A stretch of DNA of 64,000 nt, from assembly GCF_000379085.1 (NCBI RefSeq), contig NZ_KB905378.1, positions 653,075-717,074 on the forward strand, written 5' to 3'. Positions 43,439 to 52,340 of this stretch are shown piece by piece. A model generated the notes under the pieces. That model did not search any database, was not told the origin of the DNA, and saw only the letters and a list, made by a program, of their open reading frames with translations. This DNA is from Halomicrobium katesii DSM 19301. Lineage in GTDB: Archaea; Halobacteriota; Halobacteria; Halobacteriales; Haloarculaceae. The first letter of the stretch is position 1; each line of letters opens with the position of its first letter. The translations under genes were made by a program, and so were the position numbers.

Positions 43439-44887
43439 TCAGAACACGTCGTCGGCGTCGAGTCGGTCGTCTCGGAGGGTCCCGCGGGCCGTGACCTCCT
43501 GACCGAGCTGGACGCGTTCGTCCGTCTCGACGCTCATCGTCTCTTCGCCGTCGTCGAGTACGACCGGGTCGCCGGTCTGGACGACCGTCCCGGTGAACTC
43601 GATCGTCTCGCCGGTGGTCGCGTCTGCGTCGCCGGCAGTCTCGCTCGCGTCGTCGGTGTGCTCGTCGGCCCCGTCGTCGGCGAAGGCGTCCAGCCCGGCG
43701 GACTCGTTCCCGCCGTCGGCGCTTGCGGTCTGCTGGTCACCACCGCCACTCTCCGGAGCACTGGCGGCACCGTCGAGGACGACCACTGTCGACTGCCAGC
43801 CCGCAGAGGCTTCCTTGTCGTCTTGCCACCCGTCGTCGATCTCCACGTCGGCGGCGAGGATCTCGTCGCCGGGTGCGATCTCCTTGTCCGCCTTGTCGCC
43901 CCAGAGCGCGACGCGGATGTCACCGGTCGCGTCCTGAATCCGGACGTTGCGAACCTGGCCCTCGCTGCCGTCGTCGCGATCGAAGGTTCGCTTCGGATCG
44001 GCCGAGCGAACGACGCCGGCAATGTCGACAGTCTCGCCGATCTCGACGCGTTCGATCGCGGCGGCGTCGGGCTCGAAGGCGACCTCCTCGTCGATCTCGT
44101 CGACGGCACCGTGGTCGCCGACGTGGAGTTCGAGACTCCCTTCGCGCTCGCGGACGTAGCCGTCGACGATCTCGACGGCCGTCCCCGGGTCGATCTCCTC
44201 GGCGCGGTCGGCCCGGTCGTCCCACAGGGTCACCCGGACCCGCCCGGTCTCGTCGCCGATCGTCAGGTTCGCGACCCGCCCTTCGCTGCCGTCGTCGCGG
44301 TCGAAGGTTCGAATCGAGTCGGTGTCGAGAACCACGCCGCACACGTCGACGTCGGACTGGCCCATGCTCAGGGCGTCGATGGTCGACCCCCCGCCCGGCT
44401 CGACGTCGACAGTCGCGTCCGCGTCGGGTTCGGCCTTGTCGACCGATACTTCGAGCCCGTTGTACCCCTCCTGTGGCCGGCCGGCGACGCGTAACACGTC
44501 GCCAACGTCGAGTTGTCCCTCTGCGATGGACTCGGCTTCCTGGTCCCAGAACGCCAGTCGAACCGATCCCGTCTCGTCGGCCGCCTCGACGTTGATCACG
44601 CGGCCCTCGTCGGGTTCGTCCTCACCGTCGCCGTCTCGCTCGAAGGTGCGCAGATCGCCGACCGACATCACCTTCGCGATGAACTTCACCTCGTTCATCC
44701 CCGGCTCGATGTCGGCGACCGCGTTGACCTCGTTCTCGTTGAGTTCGTGTGCGAGCAACATCGCGGCGGTCTCCTCGTCTGCGAGCCCGCCCATCTGCTC
44801 GACCTTCTCCTCGACGGCCTCGCGGAACTCCTCTTCGGAGACCTCGTCCGTCTCGAGGTCCGCGTAGATGTCTCCTATCGCACCCAT
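43439..44887 (-). CDS. rpa: Replication protein A-like single-stranded DNA-binding protein
   Basis: 482 residues. N-terminal helical region (about 1-60), then three OB folds (about 64-150, 175-265, 285-375), each opening with a (I/V)xGVV...RTFDRDDGSEG(R/Q)V strand pattern, an acidic low-complexity linker (about 385-430), and a final short OB-like fold to 482. The repeated RTF(D/E)RD motif marks haloarchaeal RPA proteins. Protects ssDNA in replication and repair. Confidence 0.92.
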   Translation of the reverse strand: MGAIGDIYADLETDEVSEEEFREAVEEKVEQMGGLADEETAAMLLAHELNENEVNAVADIEPGMNEVKFIAKVMSVGDLRTFERDGDGEDEPDEGRVINVEAADETGSVRLAFWDQEAESIAEGQLDVGDVLRVAGRPQEGYNGLEVSVDKAEPDADATVDVEPGGGSTIDALSMGQSDVDVCGVVLDTDSIRTFDRDDGSEGRVANLTIGDETGRVRVTLWDDRADRAEEIDPGTAVEIVDGYVREREGSLELHVGDHGAVDEIDEEVAFEPDAAAIERVEIGETVDIAGVVRSADPKRTFDRDDGSEGQVRNVRIQDATGDIRVALWGDKADKEIAPGDEILAADVEIDDGWQDDKEASAGWQSTVVVLDGAASAPESGGGDQQTASADGGNESAGLDAFADDGADEHTDDASETAGDADATTGETIEFTGTVVQTGDPVVLDDGEETMSVETDERVQLGQEVTARGTLRDDRLDADDVF

Positions 44888-45034
44888 TGATCTATACGAG
44901 GCAAGGTTGGCCGCCGCTTAAGCGTTGTCGTTACGAGAACGCACCGCTCACGTCCGGTGGTTTCCGCCCCTCGGCTCGGTGGCATAGGGGCGATGGGTCG
45001 CGTTCACGAATAAACGCACGGACCGCCGGCGGGG

Positions 45035-45505
45035 TCACGCCGTCGCCGTCGCAACCGTCTCCACACCCTCGTCGGTCTCGTGTGTGACCGTCACGCTCCC
45101 GGGCAGGCCATCCGAGAACGTCGCCGTGACCCGGTACTCAATCTCGGCGATACACTGGACGACCGGGCCGCTGTCGTCCCGCGGTTCGACACCGACGGCG
45201 ACGGTCAGTTCGTCGGCGTCGGCGTCGTAGCTCGCAGCCGACAGGACCGCCGTCCAGCCGGGGTCCGGAGCCCAGATCGTCCCCGAAACGGCCACGTGCT
45301 CCGCGAACGACACCGTCGCGTCGCTGGTCGTCTGTCCACAGTCGTTGCGCTGTACCGCGATCGTCGCGTCGTCGAGTGTCGGAGTCATGGCTGTCTGAGT
45401 CGTCGTCCGCTGGGGAGGGCCGCCGCCGTCGCTGCCGGACACACAGCCCGCCAGTCCCGCCGTCACGAGCCCGCCGAGCCGGGCCAATATCGTTCTACGC
45501 TCCAC
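45035..45505 (-). CDS. Small Tat lipoprotein, unknown function
   Basis: 156 residues. MERRTILARLGG with RR at 3-4 and lipobox GLAGC, Cys21. A Thr-rich linker then a beta-sandwich domain (about 45-150) with two cysteines (RNDCGQT and VQCIAE) able to form a disulfide. Family not recognised. Confidence 0.75.
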   Translation of the reverse strand: MERRTILARLGGLVTAGLAGCVSGSDGGGPPQRTTTQTAMTPTLDDATIAVQRNDCGQTTSDATVSFAEHVAVSGTIWAPDPGWTAVLSAASYDADADELTVAVGVEPRDDSGPVVQCIAEIEYRVTATFSDGLPGSVTVTHETDEGVETVATATA

Positions 45506-45693
45506 GTTCCCCGCCAGAAGCGCTGAAAGTAATTAGCTTGTGGTCGTCAACTCGACGGGAACGGCCCCGCCGCGCGACAGTGGAGCGCTCCGAGTAGCGT
45601 CGGCGACGCCACGGCGGCGACACTCGTGGTATCGTCTCGCAGTGCCCGCTCGAACCGTAACCCCTTTACAACGCTCCCCCGTTCGTCGATATG

Positions 45694-45767
45694 AGTCCGG
45701 GTAGGGTAGTGGACTATCCTCTTGGCTTGCGGAGCCAGGGACCAGCGTTCAAATCGCTGTCCGGACG
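45694..45767 (+). tRNA. tRNA-Arg (GCG)
   Basis: 74 bases: acceptor GTCCGGG / TCCGGAC (G-U at the base), anticodon stem TTGGC / GCCAG, loop TTGCGGA giving GCG, T-arm CAGCGTTCAAATCGCTG, discriminator G. Followed by GTTTTTCTTTC, a plausible oligo-T terminator. TTTACAACG at about 45664 is its likely promoter. Confidence 0.95.
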
Positions 45768-45864
45768 TTTTTCTTTCACCACACTTCGAGTGACGACTGT
45801 CCGTCCGACGACGAGAGGCGACGGTCGATATCGCGTCGGGACGACGTGTGGGGCCGGCGACGGT

Positions 45865-46650
45865 CTACACACAGCCGGGGAACTCTTCGCCCCGGATGTG
45901 GACGGAGTCGACCCACGGCGGACGCTCCGCGGCCGATTTCGTGAACCGCGAACGGGCGTCCATGTACGACATGATGAGCGCGCGCCGCCACTGGTCGGTC
46001 GTGTTGGGCGCGGTGAAGTGAGGGACCAGACAGTGAGCGAACAGCGCGTCGCCCGGTTCCATCGGGACGGGGACGGCGTCGGCCCGGTCCACGTCGCCCT
46101 CGGCGATGACGATGTCGGTGTCGTAGTCGGCGGCCTCGTGGCCAAGCAGCCCGTCCGTGTGTGCGCCCGGAACGACGTTCATACAGCCGTTCTCGGTCGT
46201 CGCCTCGTCAAGCGCGATCCAGACGGTGACGTGGTCCATCGGCTGGATCGGGTAGTACGCGGCGTCCTGGTGGAACCCCTTCTCGCTCCCGACCGCGGGG
46301 GGTTTGAACATCGCGGCGCTGCGCAGGAGCTTCAGGTTCGGCCCGAGCAGTTCGGCGGCCGTGTCGACGATCGTGTCGTCGTCGGCGACCGATCGGAACA
46401 CGTCGTCGGTCTCGACCATCCCCAGTCCCTCGAACTTCCGCACCGCGTCGCCCGATTCCTCGACATCGACCTCGCCGCGTTCGACGGCCGGCTCGATCTG
46501 TGACTTGAACCCCTCGACTGTGCGGTCGCCGTGAGTGTACGCTCGCAGGCGTCGCTTCACGCGGTCGACCATCTCGGCGTCGAGGGCGTCCTCGACGACG
46601 ACGTAGCCGTCTCGCTGGTACTGTTCGAACTGCGTGTCGGTGAGTGTCAC
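45865..46650 (-). CDS. Phytanoyl-CoA dioxygenase family protein (Fe/2-oxoglutarate)
   Basis: 261 residues. N-terminal QFEQYQRDGYVVVEDALD, Fe ligands H-x-D in GFHQDAAYY (about 137-145) and distal His in CLVPHFTAPN, 2-oxoglutarate Arg in WRRALIMSYMDARSR. An oxidative enzyme on an unknown small molecule. Stands alone between tRNA-Arg and a divergent DUF309 gene. Confidence 0.88.
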   Translation of the reverse strand: MTLTDTQFEQYQRDGYVVVEDALDAEMVDRVKRRLRAYTHGDRTVEGFKSQIEPAVERGEVDVEESGDAVRKFEGLGMVETDDVFRSVADDDTIVDTAAELLGPNLKLLRSAAMFKPPAVGSEKGFHQDAAYYPIQPMDHVTVWIALDEATTENGCMNVVPGAHTDGLLGHEAADYDTDIVIAEGDVDRADAVPVPMEPGDALFAHCLVPHFTAPNTTDQWRRALIMSYMDARSRFTKSAAERPPWVDSVHIRGEEFPGCV

Positions 46651-46760
46651 GACCGCAACTGAGTGGTACCAGTGCCTAATTCTTGTGATCCGGCGACCGG
46701 CGGAATGTTGATCGAGGAGGAGTCCCCAGGCGTTTTGCCCGCCGGGACCGAAGCCCGTGC

Positions 46761-47369
46761 ATGCGCGATCACCTCCGGGCGGGCGTCGCGATCTACAACG
46801 AGGGCCGGTACCACGCGGCCCACGACGCCTGGGAAGACCGCTGGCTCGACCTGTCTCAGGGGACCGACGACGAGCGGCTGCTCCACGGGCTGATCCAGTT
46901 CACCGCGGTCGTCCACCACCTCGACGACGGGAACCACTCCGGGGCCACGGGGCTGGCCGAAAGCGCGGCGGCGTATCTCGCCGACCTGCCGGCGGCGTAC
47001 CGCGGCGTCGAGCTGGACGCCGTCCGGTCGTTCCTCGGTCGCGTCGCGACGGCCTCGCGGAAACTGACGCCGGACGACGCGCCGCCGCTGGTCTACGAGG
47101 GCCGGCGGTTGACCTACGACGATCTCGGCTTCGAGGCGACGGCCGTCGCCGCGAGAGTGCTGGCCGAGGGCGACGACGAGCACGCCGTCGACGCCGGCAT
47201 CGAGTATGCCCGCGAGGAGGTCTCCGCCGACGAGAGCGGCACCTACACCGGACTGGTCTTCGCGTTCGTGCGCGAGCGCGACCGCCGGCCGATCGTCGCG
47301 ACCAGACTCGGCGAGCACGTCCAACGGCGCGAACACCGGGAATCGGACGTGAACGGACTGTTCGAGTGA
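46761..47369 (+). CDS. DUF309 domain protein
   Basis: 202 residues, all-alpha. N-terminal DUF309 core: AGVAIYNEGRYHAAHDAWED then LLHGLIQFTAVVHHL with the conserved H-x3-W-E and His pair, which may bind metal. Biochemical role of the family is not established. The TGA stop is followed at once by a palindromic element. Confidence 0.85.
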   Translation: MRDHLRAGVAIYNEGRYHAAHDAWEDRWLDLSQGTDDERLLHGLIQFTAVVHHLDDGNHSGATGLAESAAAYLADLPAAYRGVELDAVRSFLGRVATASRKLTPDDAPPLVYEGRRLTYDDLGFEATAVAARVLAEGDDEHAVDAGIEYAREEVSADESGTYTGLVFAFVRERDRRPIVATRLGEHVQRREHRESDVNGLFE

Positions 47370-47371
47370 GA

Positions 47372-47448
47372 CCGCCGACTGGAAGTCCGTGCGGAACTTC
47401 GCGGCCCCGTAGTCGCGAATGTCTCGAAACAGTGACAGCCGGCAGTAT
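47372..47448. mobile_element. Palindromic MITE-like element, family 2 copy B
   Basis: About 77 bases beginning two bases after the TGA of the DUF309 gene. Right end GTGACAGCCGGCAGT followed by ATGAGAC; the left end (ACCGCCGACTGG) is a degraded inverted match. The right 55 bases are closely similar to the copy at 17644 (CCCCGTAGTCGCGAA, AAACAGTGACAGCC). Confidence 0.65.
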
Positions 47449-47541
47449 GAGACGGGGCACTGTCGCCGCGCTCCCGGTCGACCGCACACGCTCGTCTCCT
47501 TCGGGAAGATTCTTGTAGACCACCGGTGTAATCGAGACGCT

Positions 47542-47787
47542 ATGTCAGTGCTATCGACAGCAGACGAGGGGAAGTTCCTGATGGACAACGAAGCCGAGCA
47601 GATCGGCGTCGTCACCGAAGTCGACCCCGACGAGCAGGTGGCCTACGTCGAACCGGAGCCCGGCATCGCCGAGAGCGTGATCCAGGGCTTTGGCTTCGGC
47701 GACGCCGACGAAGACGACATCGAGGTACCCGCCGACTCCGTCGAGACGGTCACCGACACGGAGCTCCGGGTCGCGACCGATCTGTGA
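47542..47787 (+). CDS. Conserved small acidic protein (PRC-barrel-like), unknown
   Basis: 81 residues, very acidic, no cysteine or membrane segment. GKFLMDNEAEQIGVVTEVDP and EQVAYVEPEPG form a short beta region like a PRC-barrel start. Conserved-looking composition, function not recognised. ATG at 47542. Confidence 0.7.
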   Translation: MSVLSTADEGKFLMDNEAEQIGVVTEVDPDEQVAYVEPEPGIAESVIQGFGFGDADEDDIEVPADSVETVTDTELRVATDL

Positions 47788-47964
47788 AGCGGCCCCGCTG
47801 GGCGGGCGTTCGCCGCGAGCGCGTCGGTGGCGATAGCCACCGGCTTCGTCTCGGTCGTTCGCTGCACAGAGAGCGGTCGGCAGCGGTGCCACCGAGTGGC
47901 TACGCGGCACGCAGCTGGCCGAGAAACCGTCAGACATAGATGACAAGACGAGTATGAGTTGGCT

Positions 47965-49197
47965 ATGATCGGGCCAGTTTCGGGCCAGCTCGTTCTCGCG
48001 ACCTTGCTGTGGGCCGCCCTTGGCGTGTACGGCTTCTCATCGCTGTGGTGGCTCGTCGAGACGGGCGTGCTGTCCCGGGGGTGGGCGTCGGCCGACGAGA
48101 CCGCGTGGGGACTGGACGACGTGCAGGTCCGGGTGCTCACGATCGACGCCGCTCCGGTCGTCCAGCAGACGGTGGCCGCGATACCGGACGCGGTCGCGGA
48201 CGTGCGCGTCATCGCCGAGGGCGACATCGAGATCGACGGCGCGACGGTCCACGTCGTCCCGGACGAATTCACCTGCACGGCGACGAACAAGGGCCGCGCC
48301 GTCGAGTGGGCGCGGCGCAACGTCGAGTGCGACGCGGAGTACGTCCTCTACCTCGACGAAGACACGATCGTGACGGAGCTGGCCGGGCTCCCGGACGCCG
48401 ATTTCGTGCAGTTCACCGAGAAACCGATCTACACCGGCTCGCGGCTGACGTATCTGTGTGAGGTCTTCCGAACGGGCTATCAGTTCGAACAGTTCGGCTT
48501 TCACCGGCTGACCTACCCGCTGTACGCCTGGGGCGGCGGCTTCGCACTCCGCCACGAGATCGAACAGGAACTCGGCTGGGACGTGGCCACGATCACCGAA
48601 GACACGAACCTGATCTGGCGCGCTGCCGACCGGTACGACCTCGAGTATCGACTCGTCGACGCGCGCTTTCGAAACCAGGCCCCGCCCTCAGTCACGTCGA
48701 TGCTCAAGCAGCGTCGGCGCTGGATGTCCGGCACAGTCGGCGACGACCACCTCTTGCCGGCGTCGTACCGGCCGCTGTATCTGACGCGCGTCGTCGCGTG
48801 GGCCTTCTCGCCGTTCGTGCCGCTGTTGGTGGTCGCCTCCTACCTCTTGCCGGGCAGCGCGCCCGGCATCGAACTGTACGGTCTCCTCTCGACGGCGCTG
48901 CTGGGTATCCTGTTCGTGTACATGCTGCTCGGCGTCGTCGCCTATCGGAAACATCCCGTGCTCTGGCCCGTCTTCCTGGTCCTGACACCGCTGGCCGTCG
49001 TGCTTCACGCGGCCGGCGCGATGTGGGGAGTGGTCCGCCCGGTCGAGGAGTTCGAGGTGACCGAGAAGGTGCCCCCCCAGACTATCGAAGAAGTGAACCA
49101 GACGCTGGACGCAGGGGATCTGCAGCGCCACGACGGGACCGACCGCTTGCTCCGAGAGTCCAGTAGCGAGTTCGAGACGAACGTGTTCGACGATTGA
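47965..49197 (+). CDS. Membrane glycosyltransferase, GT2 family
   Basis: 410 residues. N-terminal TM (about 7-28), GT2 catalytic domain with YVLYLDEDTIV (DxD, about 128-138), ITEDTNLIWRA (acceptor ED) and QRRRWMSG (processive-synthase QxxRW), and three C-terminal TM segments about 272-360. Makes or extends an exported polysaccharide or glycolipid; acceptor unknown. ATG at 47965 chosen; a TTG six bases earlier is in frame. Confidence 0.87.
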   Translation: MIGPVSGQLVLATLLWAALGVYGFSSLWWLVETGVLSRGWASADETAWGLDDVQVRVLTIDAAPVVQQTVAAIPDAVADVRVIAEGDIEIDGATVHVVPDEFTCTATNKGRAVEWARRNVECDAEYVLYLDEDTIVTELAGLPDADFVQFTEKPIYTGSRLTYLCEVFRTGYQFEQFGFHRLTYPLYAWGGGFALRHEIEQELGWDVATITEDTNLIWRAADRYDLEYRLVDARFRNQAPPSVTSMLKQRRRWMSGTVGDDHLLPASYRPLYLTRVVAWAFSPFVPLLVVASYLLPGSAPGIELYGLLSTALLGILFVYMLLGVVAYRKHPVLWPVFLVLTPLAVVLHAAGAMWGVVRPVEEFEVTEKVPPQTIEEVNQTLDAGDLQRHDGTDRLLRESSSEFETNVFDD

Positions 49198-49263
49198 GAA
49201 CGCAGTGTCGTCGACCCGCCGGCCCCACCGTGTCACCGTCGACCCGAACCGCGTCGCCGGCCG

Positions 49264-49460
49264 TCAGCCGTCAGTTTCGACGCGCTCCTCGCCGTCGAAG
49301 TGCGCCGAGTTGTCCTGGGGTTCGTAGCCGAGCACCTCTGTGGCCCGCTCCAGCGAGTAGTACTTGCGATCGTTGTCGGAGACACCGACAGGCTCGCTAC
49401 GCTCGCCTGTCGAGCCCTCGCTCGCTTCGCTCGCGAGGATGCCGTAGACGATCTCGAAGT
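49264..49460 (-). pseudogene. Duplicated 3' fragment of azf with a hairpin insertion
   Basis: On the minus strand 49438-49460 and 49264-49380 repeat the azf 3' end (DFEIVYGI then SDNDRKYYSLERATEVLGYE, ending in a slightly different ERVETDG). Between them, about 57 inserted bases hold two hairpins: GAGCGAAGCGAGCG and CGACAGGC-(GAGCGTAGCGA)-GCCTGTCG. No start or 5' half is present. The fragment's near identity to azf shows a recent event. Confidence 0.88.
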
Positions 49461-49484
49461 CCGTTCCCGGAGAATATGGCGGAA

Positions 49485-50252
49485 TTACTCCGTCTCGACG
49501 ACCCGCTCCTCGCCGTCGAAGTGCGCCGAGTTGTCCTGGGGTTCGTAGCCGAGCACCTCTGTGGCCCGCTCCAGGGAGTAGTACTTGCGATCGTTGTCGG
49601 AGATGCCGTAGACGATTTCGAAGTCGTAGTCGGCGAGGAGGGCTCGCTCGTGGATGTGAGCGCAGTCGCGGTAGGAGAGCCACATCGCCTGGCCGCGCTC
49701 GTAGTCGATCGGCGGATGGCCCTTCGTGAGGTTGCCGATGCGGACGTTGCACACGTCGATCCCGTACTCGTCGTGGTAGTACCGGCCGATGATCTCCCCG
49801 GTGGCCTTCGAGACGCCGTAGAGGTTCCCCGGGCGGGGGAACTCGGAGCCGTCGAGTCGGAAGTCGTCGTGGGTGCGGTACAGGTCGGGAGCGCGCTCGT
49901 CCTCGTAGGCACCGACGGCGTGGTTCGAGGAGGCGTAGACGAACCGCTCGACCCCCTCGTCGACGGCCGCCTCGTACATCTTCTGGGTGCCGTCGATGTT
50001 GTTCGCCAGGACGGAGTTCCACGGCGCGTCGGGTCGCGGGTCCCCCGCCAGGTGGATGATCGCGCCGACGCCCTCGACGGCGGCCCGAACGTCCTCGTCG
50101 TCGGACACGTCGCCGACGACGTAGTCGTGGTCGGGCTCCTCGACCGGCGGACTGTGGAACATGAGCTTCCACTCGTAGTCGTCTTCGAGCCCACCGAGGA
50201 TGGCCTCCCCAACCGCACCGCCAGCGCCCGTGAGCAGAACAGGCTCGTTCAT
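49485..50252 (-). CDS. azf: NAD-dependent glucose-6-phosphate dehydrogenase (Azf)
   Basis: 255 residues, extended short-chain dehydrogenase. NAD motif TGAGGAVG at 8-15, HLAGDPRPDAPW, and catalytic YGVSK at 145-149; GQAMWLSYRDCAH and YGISDNDRKYYS are signatures of the haloarchaeal Azf enzyme, which starts an oxidative pentose phosphate pathway from glucose-6-phosphate. Slightly shorter than the characterised Haloferax protein. The 3' end is duplicated just downstream. Confidence 0.9.
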   Translation of the reverse strand: MNEPVLLTGAGGAVGEAILGGLEDDYEWKLMFHSPPVEEPDHDYVVGDVSDDEDVRAAVEGVGAIIHLAGDPRPDAPWNSVLANNIDGTQKMYEAAVDEGVERFVYASSNHAVGAYEDERAPDLYRTHDDFRLDGSEFPRPGNLYGVSKATGEIIGRYYHDEYGIDVCNVRIGNLTKGHPPIDYERGQAMWLSYRDCAHIHERALLADYDFEIVYGISDNDRKYYSLERATEVLGYEPQDNSAHFDGEERVVETE

Positions 50253-50342
50253 TCAAGTAGATGCTACGGCGGGGGCGATACGTACCTTGCGGTTTCGGTG
50301 CCCTCTCGACAGTCTTTCGTCAGGTCGCCCCCACCGACGGGT

Positions 50343-50696
50343 ATGGACCCGACAGATCCACAGGTCGCGTGCTTCGAGGCGGGCGTGAAGTTCGGCTCGC
50401 TGTACCACCAGTTCGCGGGGACGCCGATCAGTCCCGACAGCGCCGACTCGCTGGCGGCGGCGATGACCGAAGCCATCGAGAACCAGCCCCACTGCGAGGA
50501 CGTGACCGTCGAGATCCGCGAGGACGCGCTGCGCGCCGAAATCGAGGACCAGTCCGCCGACTACACCGAGTTCACCGGTCGCTTCGCCGAGGTCGAGATG
50601 ACGGTCGACTACGAGGGCGTCGCCGTCGAGACGAGCATGCGGATGGACGGCGACTATCCGCTGATGGCGGTCGACGACGTGGACGCCCCCGAGTAG
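50343..50696 (+). CDS. mptD: Dihydroneopterin aldolase, archaeal type (MptD)
   Basis: 117 residues. VACFEAGVKFGSLYHQFAGT and GTPISPDSADSLAAAMTEAI carry the (E)xGxKxGxLYHQFxGTP signature of the archaeal DHNA family. Cleaves 7,8-dihydroneopterin to 6-hydroxymethyl-dihydropterin, the step after GTP cyclohydrolase in pterin synthesis; folE lies about 9 kb away in the same window. Confidence 0.85.
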   Translation: MDPTDPQVACFEAGVKFGSLYHQFAGTPISPDSADSLAAAMTEAIENQPHCEDVTVEIREDALRAEIEDQSADYTEFTGRFAEVEMTVDYEGVAVETSMRMDGDYPLMAVDDVDAPE

Positions 50697-50757
50697 CGTC
50701 CGCGAGGTGTGTTCGGAAAGCGATAATTTTAGTGCCGTCGTCGCTGTAGCGCCGTAC

Positions 50758-51768
50758 ATGGGATACGCTGCCCTGGATGCTATCGACGACGCAATCGACG
50801 CCACGAAGGGATTCCTCCTCCCCTTCGACCGCGGAACGTGGCTTCGTCTCGCAGTGATCATGTTCTTCGTCACCGGCGGCGGTGGCGTCCTGAACAACGC
50901 TGGCAACGCAGGACAGTTCGCTGGCAACGGTGACCCCGGTACCGCGCCGGGTGCCGGAGCCGGGACCGTGATGCCCGACATCGCGTTCGGTGCAGTCGCG
51001 ATCGCCGTCGTCGGGTTTGCCGTCCTGTTTGCCCTCCTGCTGCTGTTTGCCTCGCCGATCATGGAGTTCGTCTTCGTCGAGTCGCTGTTCGAGCGCGAGG
51101 TCCACGTCCGACGGTACTTCTCGCGCAACGTCGGCAACGGCCTCAGACTGCTGGGCTTTCAGATCGCGGTCGTCCTCGCCGCGGGGGTGTTCGTGGTCGG
51201 ACTGTTCCTGGTGGGACTGCTGGTCGCCGGCGGCCTCGACAACATCGCGGCGTCGCTGGGCCTGCTCGTGCTGGCGTTCCCGTTGACCGTGCTCCTGGTG
51301 ATCGCCATCGGGATCGTCAACGGGTTCACGACCGTGTTCGTCGTCCCGATCATGCTGGCAGAGGACCGCGGCCTGCTCTCTGCGTGGCGTCGGCTGTGGT
51401 CGTCGATCACCAGTCACCTCGCGGAGTACCTCGTTTACCTCGTCGTCAGCGTGTTGCTGGGGATCGGCGTCGGGATCGTCGGCAGCATCGTCATGCTGTT
51501 CGCGCTCGCGCTCGCGGCGATTCCGTTCGGGCTCGTCGCCTTCGGCGTCTACACGTTCGCCGCGTTCAGTACGGCCGCGATCGCGGTCTACGCCGTGCTG
51601 GGACTGGGCTTCCTCGTGGTGGCCCTGCTCGTTGGCGGACTCGTACAGGCCCCCCTCCAGTCGTTCCTGCGCTACTACGCGATGCTGGTGCTTGGCGGGA
51701 TCGACGCCGACCTCGACCCGATCCCGGAGATTCGCGAGGGGCTGCGAGCCGACGACGCGATGCAATAG
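50758..51768 (+). CDS. Six-TM membrane protein of the haloarchaeal DUF7544 type
   Basis: 336 residues, TM segments at about 28-45, 78-103, 135-160, 165-195, 225-260 and 270-305. Amphipathic start (LDAIDDAIDATKGFLLPFDR), a VHVRRYFSRNVGNGLRLLGF loop and ending IREGLRADDAMQ. The layout matches glycerophosphoryl-diester-phosphodiesterase-like membrane domains; enzymatic role unknown. Confidence 0.75.
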   Translation: MGYAALDAIDDAIDATKGFLLPFDRGTWLRLAVIMFFVTGGGGVLNNAGNAGQFAGNGDPGTAPGAGAGTVMPDIAFGAVAIAVVGFAVLFALLLLFASPIMEFVFVESLFEREVHVRRYFSRNVGNGLRLLGFQIAVVLAAGVFVVGLFLVGLLVAGGLDNIAASLGLLVLAFPLTVLLVIAIGIVNGFTTVFVVPIMLAEDRGLLSAWRRLWSSITSHLAEYLVYLVVSVLLGIGVGIVGSIVMLFALALAAIPFGLVAFGVYTFAAFSTAAIAVYAVLGLGFLVVALLVGGLVQAPLQSFLRYYAMLVLGGIDADLDPIPEIREGLRADDAMQ

Positions 51769-51866
51769 CGCCTTTCGGTTTCGCCGCTCACGGTCGGCCG
51801 CGCGCTTGCGGTTACACTTTCACTTTCAGGCGGGCTTTTAATTCCCCGCCGTGTGAACGTGTGGCT

Positions 51867-52340
51867 ATGAGCCAATCGACGCTCGACGACGACGAACTGT
51901 TCGGCGAGGCCGCCTCCGAGATGCGCGAGGACGTCGAGGCCTCGCTCGACGAAGCGCGCGCGGTCCTCCCGGTGGCCGACGACATCTGGAACGTCGAGGC
52001 CGACAACACGCTGGGCGTGCTCAACGCGCTGAAGGGCGCGCTCGACGTGGACGACGCCGAGGAACACCTCCGGGACGCCAAGAAGTGGTACACGATGGGC
52101 GAGCGCGCCGACGCCTTCGAGGACGCCGATGACCTCGAAGCGGACATCGCCGCGCTCGAAACGCTGCTCGAAGACGTGGAGACGGCCCGCGAGCAGGTGG
52201 GCGAGCTGACTAGTACCGTCCCACAGCTCCGGGGCACCCTCGAAGAGTTCGCCGCCGAAGACGCAGACGAGGAGACCGACGACGACGCGGACGCCGACGC
52301 GGACGCCGACGACGACCCGGAGGCCGAAGCGGAGGCCTAG
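51867..52340 (+). CDS. DUF5790-like acidic helical protein
   Basis: 157 residues. Helical core (about 15-125) with WNVEADNTLGVLNALKGALD and an acidic tail of repeating DADADADADDD to the end. Conserved in haloarchaea, function unknown. The last 4 bases overlap the convergent gene. Confidence 0.8.
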   Translation: MSQSTLDDDELFGEAASEMREDVEASLDEARAVLPVADDIWNVEADNTLGVLNALKGALDVDDAEEHLRDAKKWYTMGERADAFEDADDLEADIAALETLLEDVETAREQVGELTSTVPQLRGTLEEFAAEDADEETDDDADADADADDDPEAEAEA

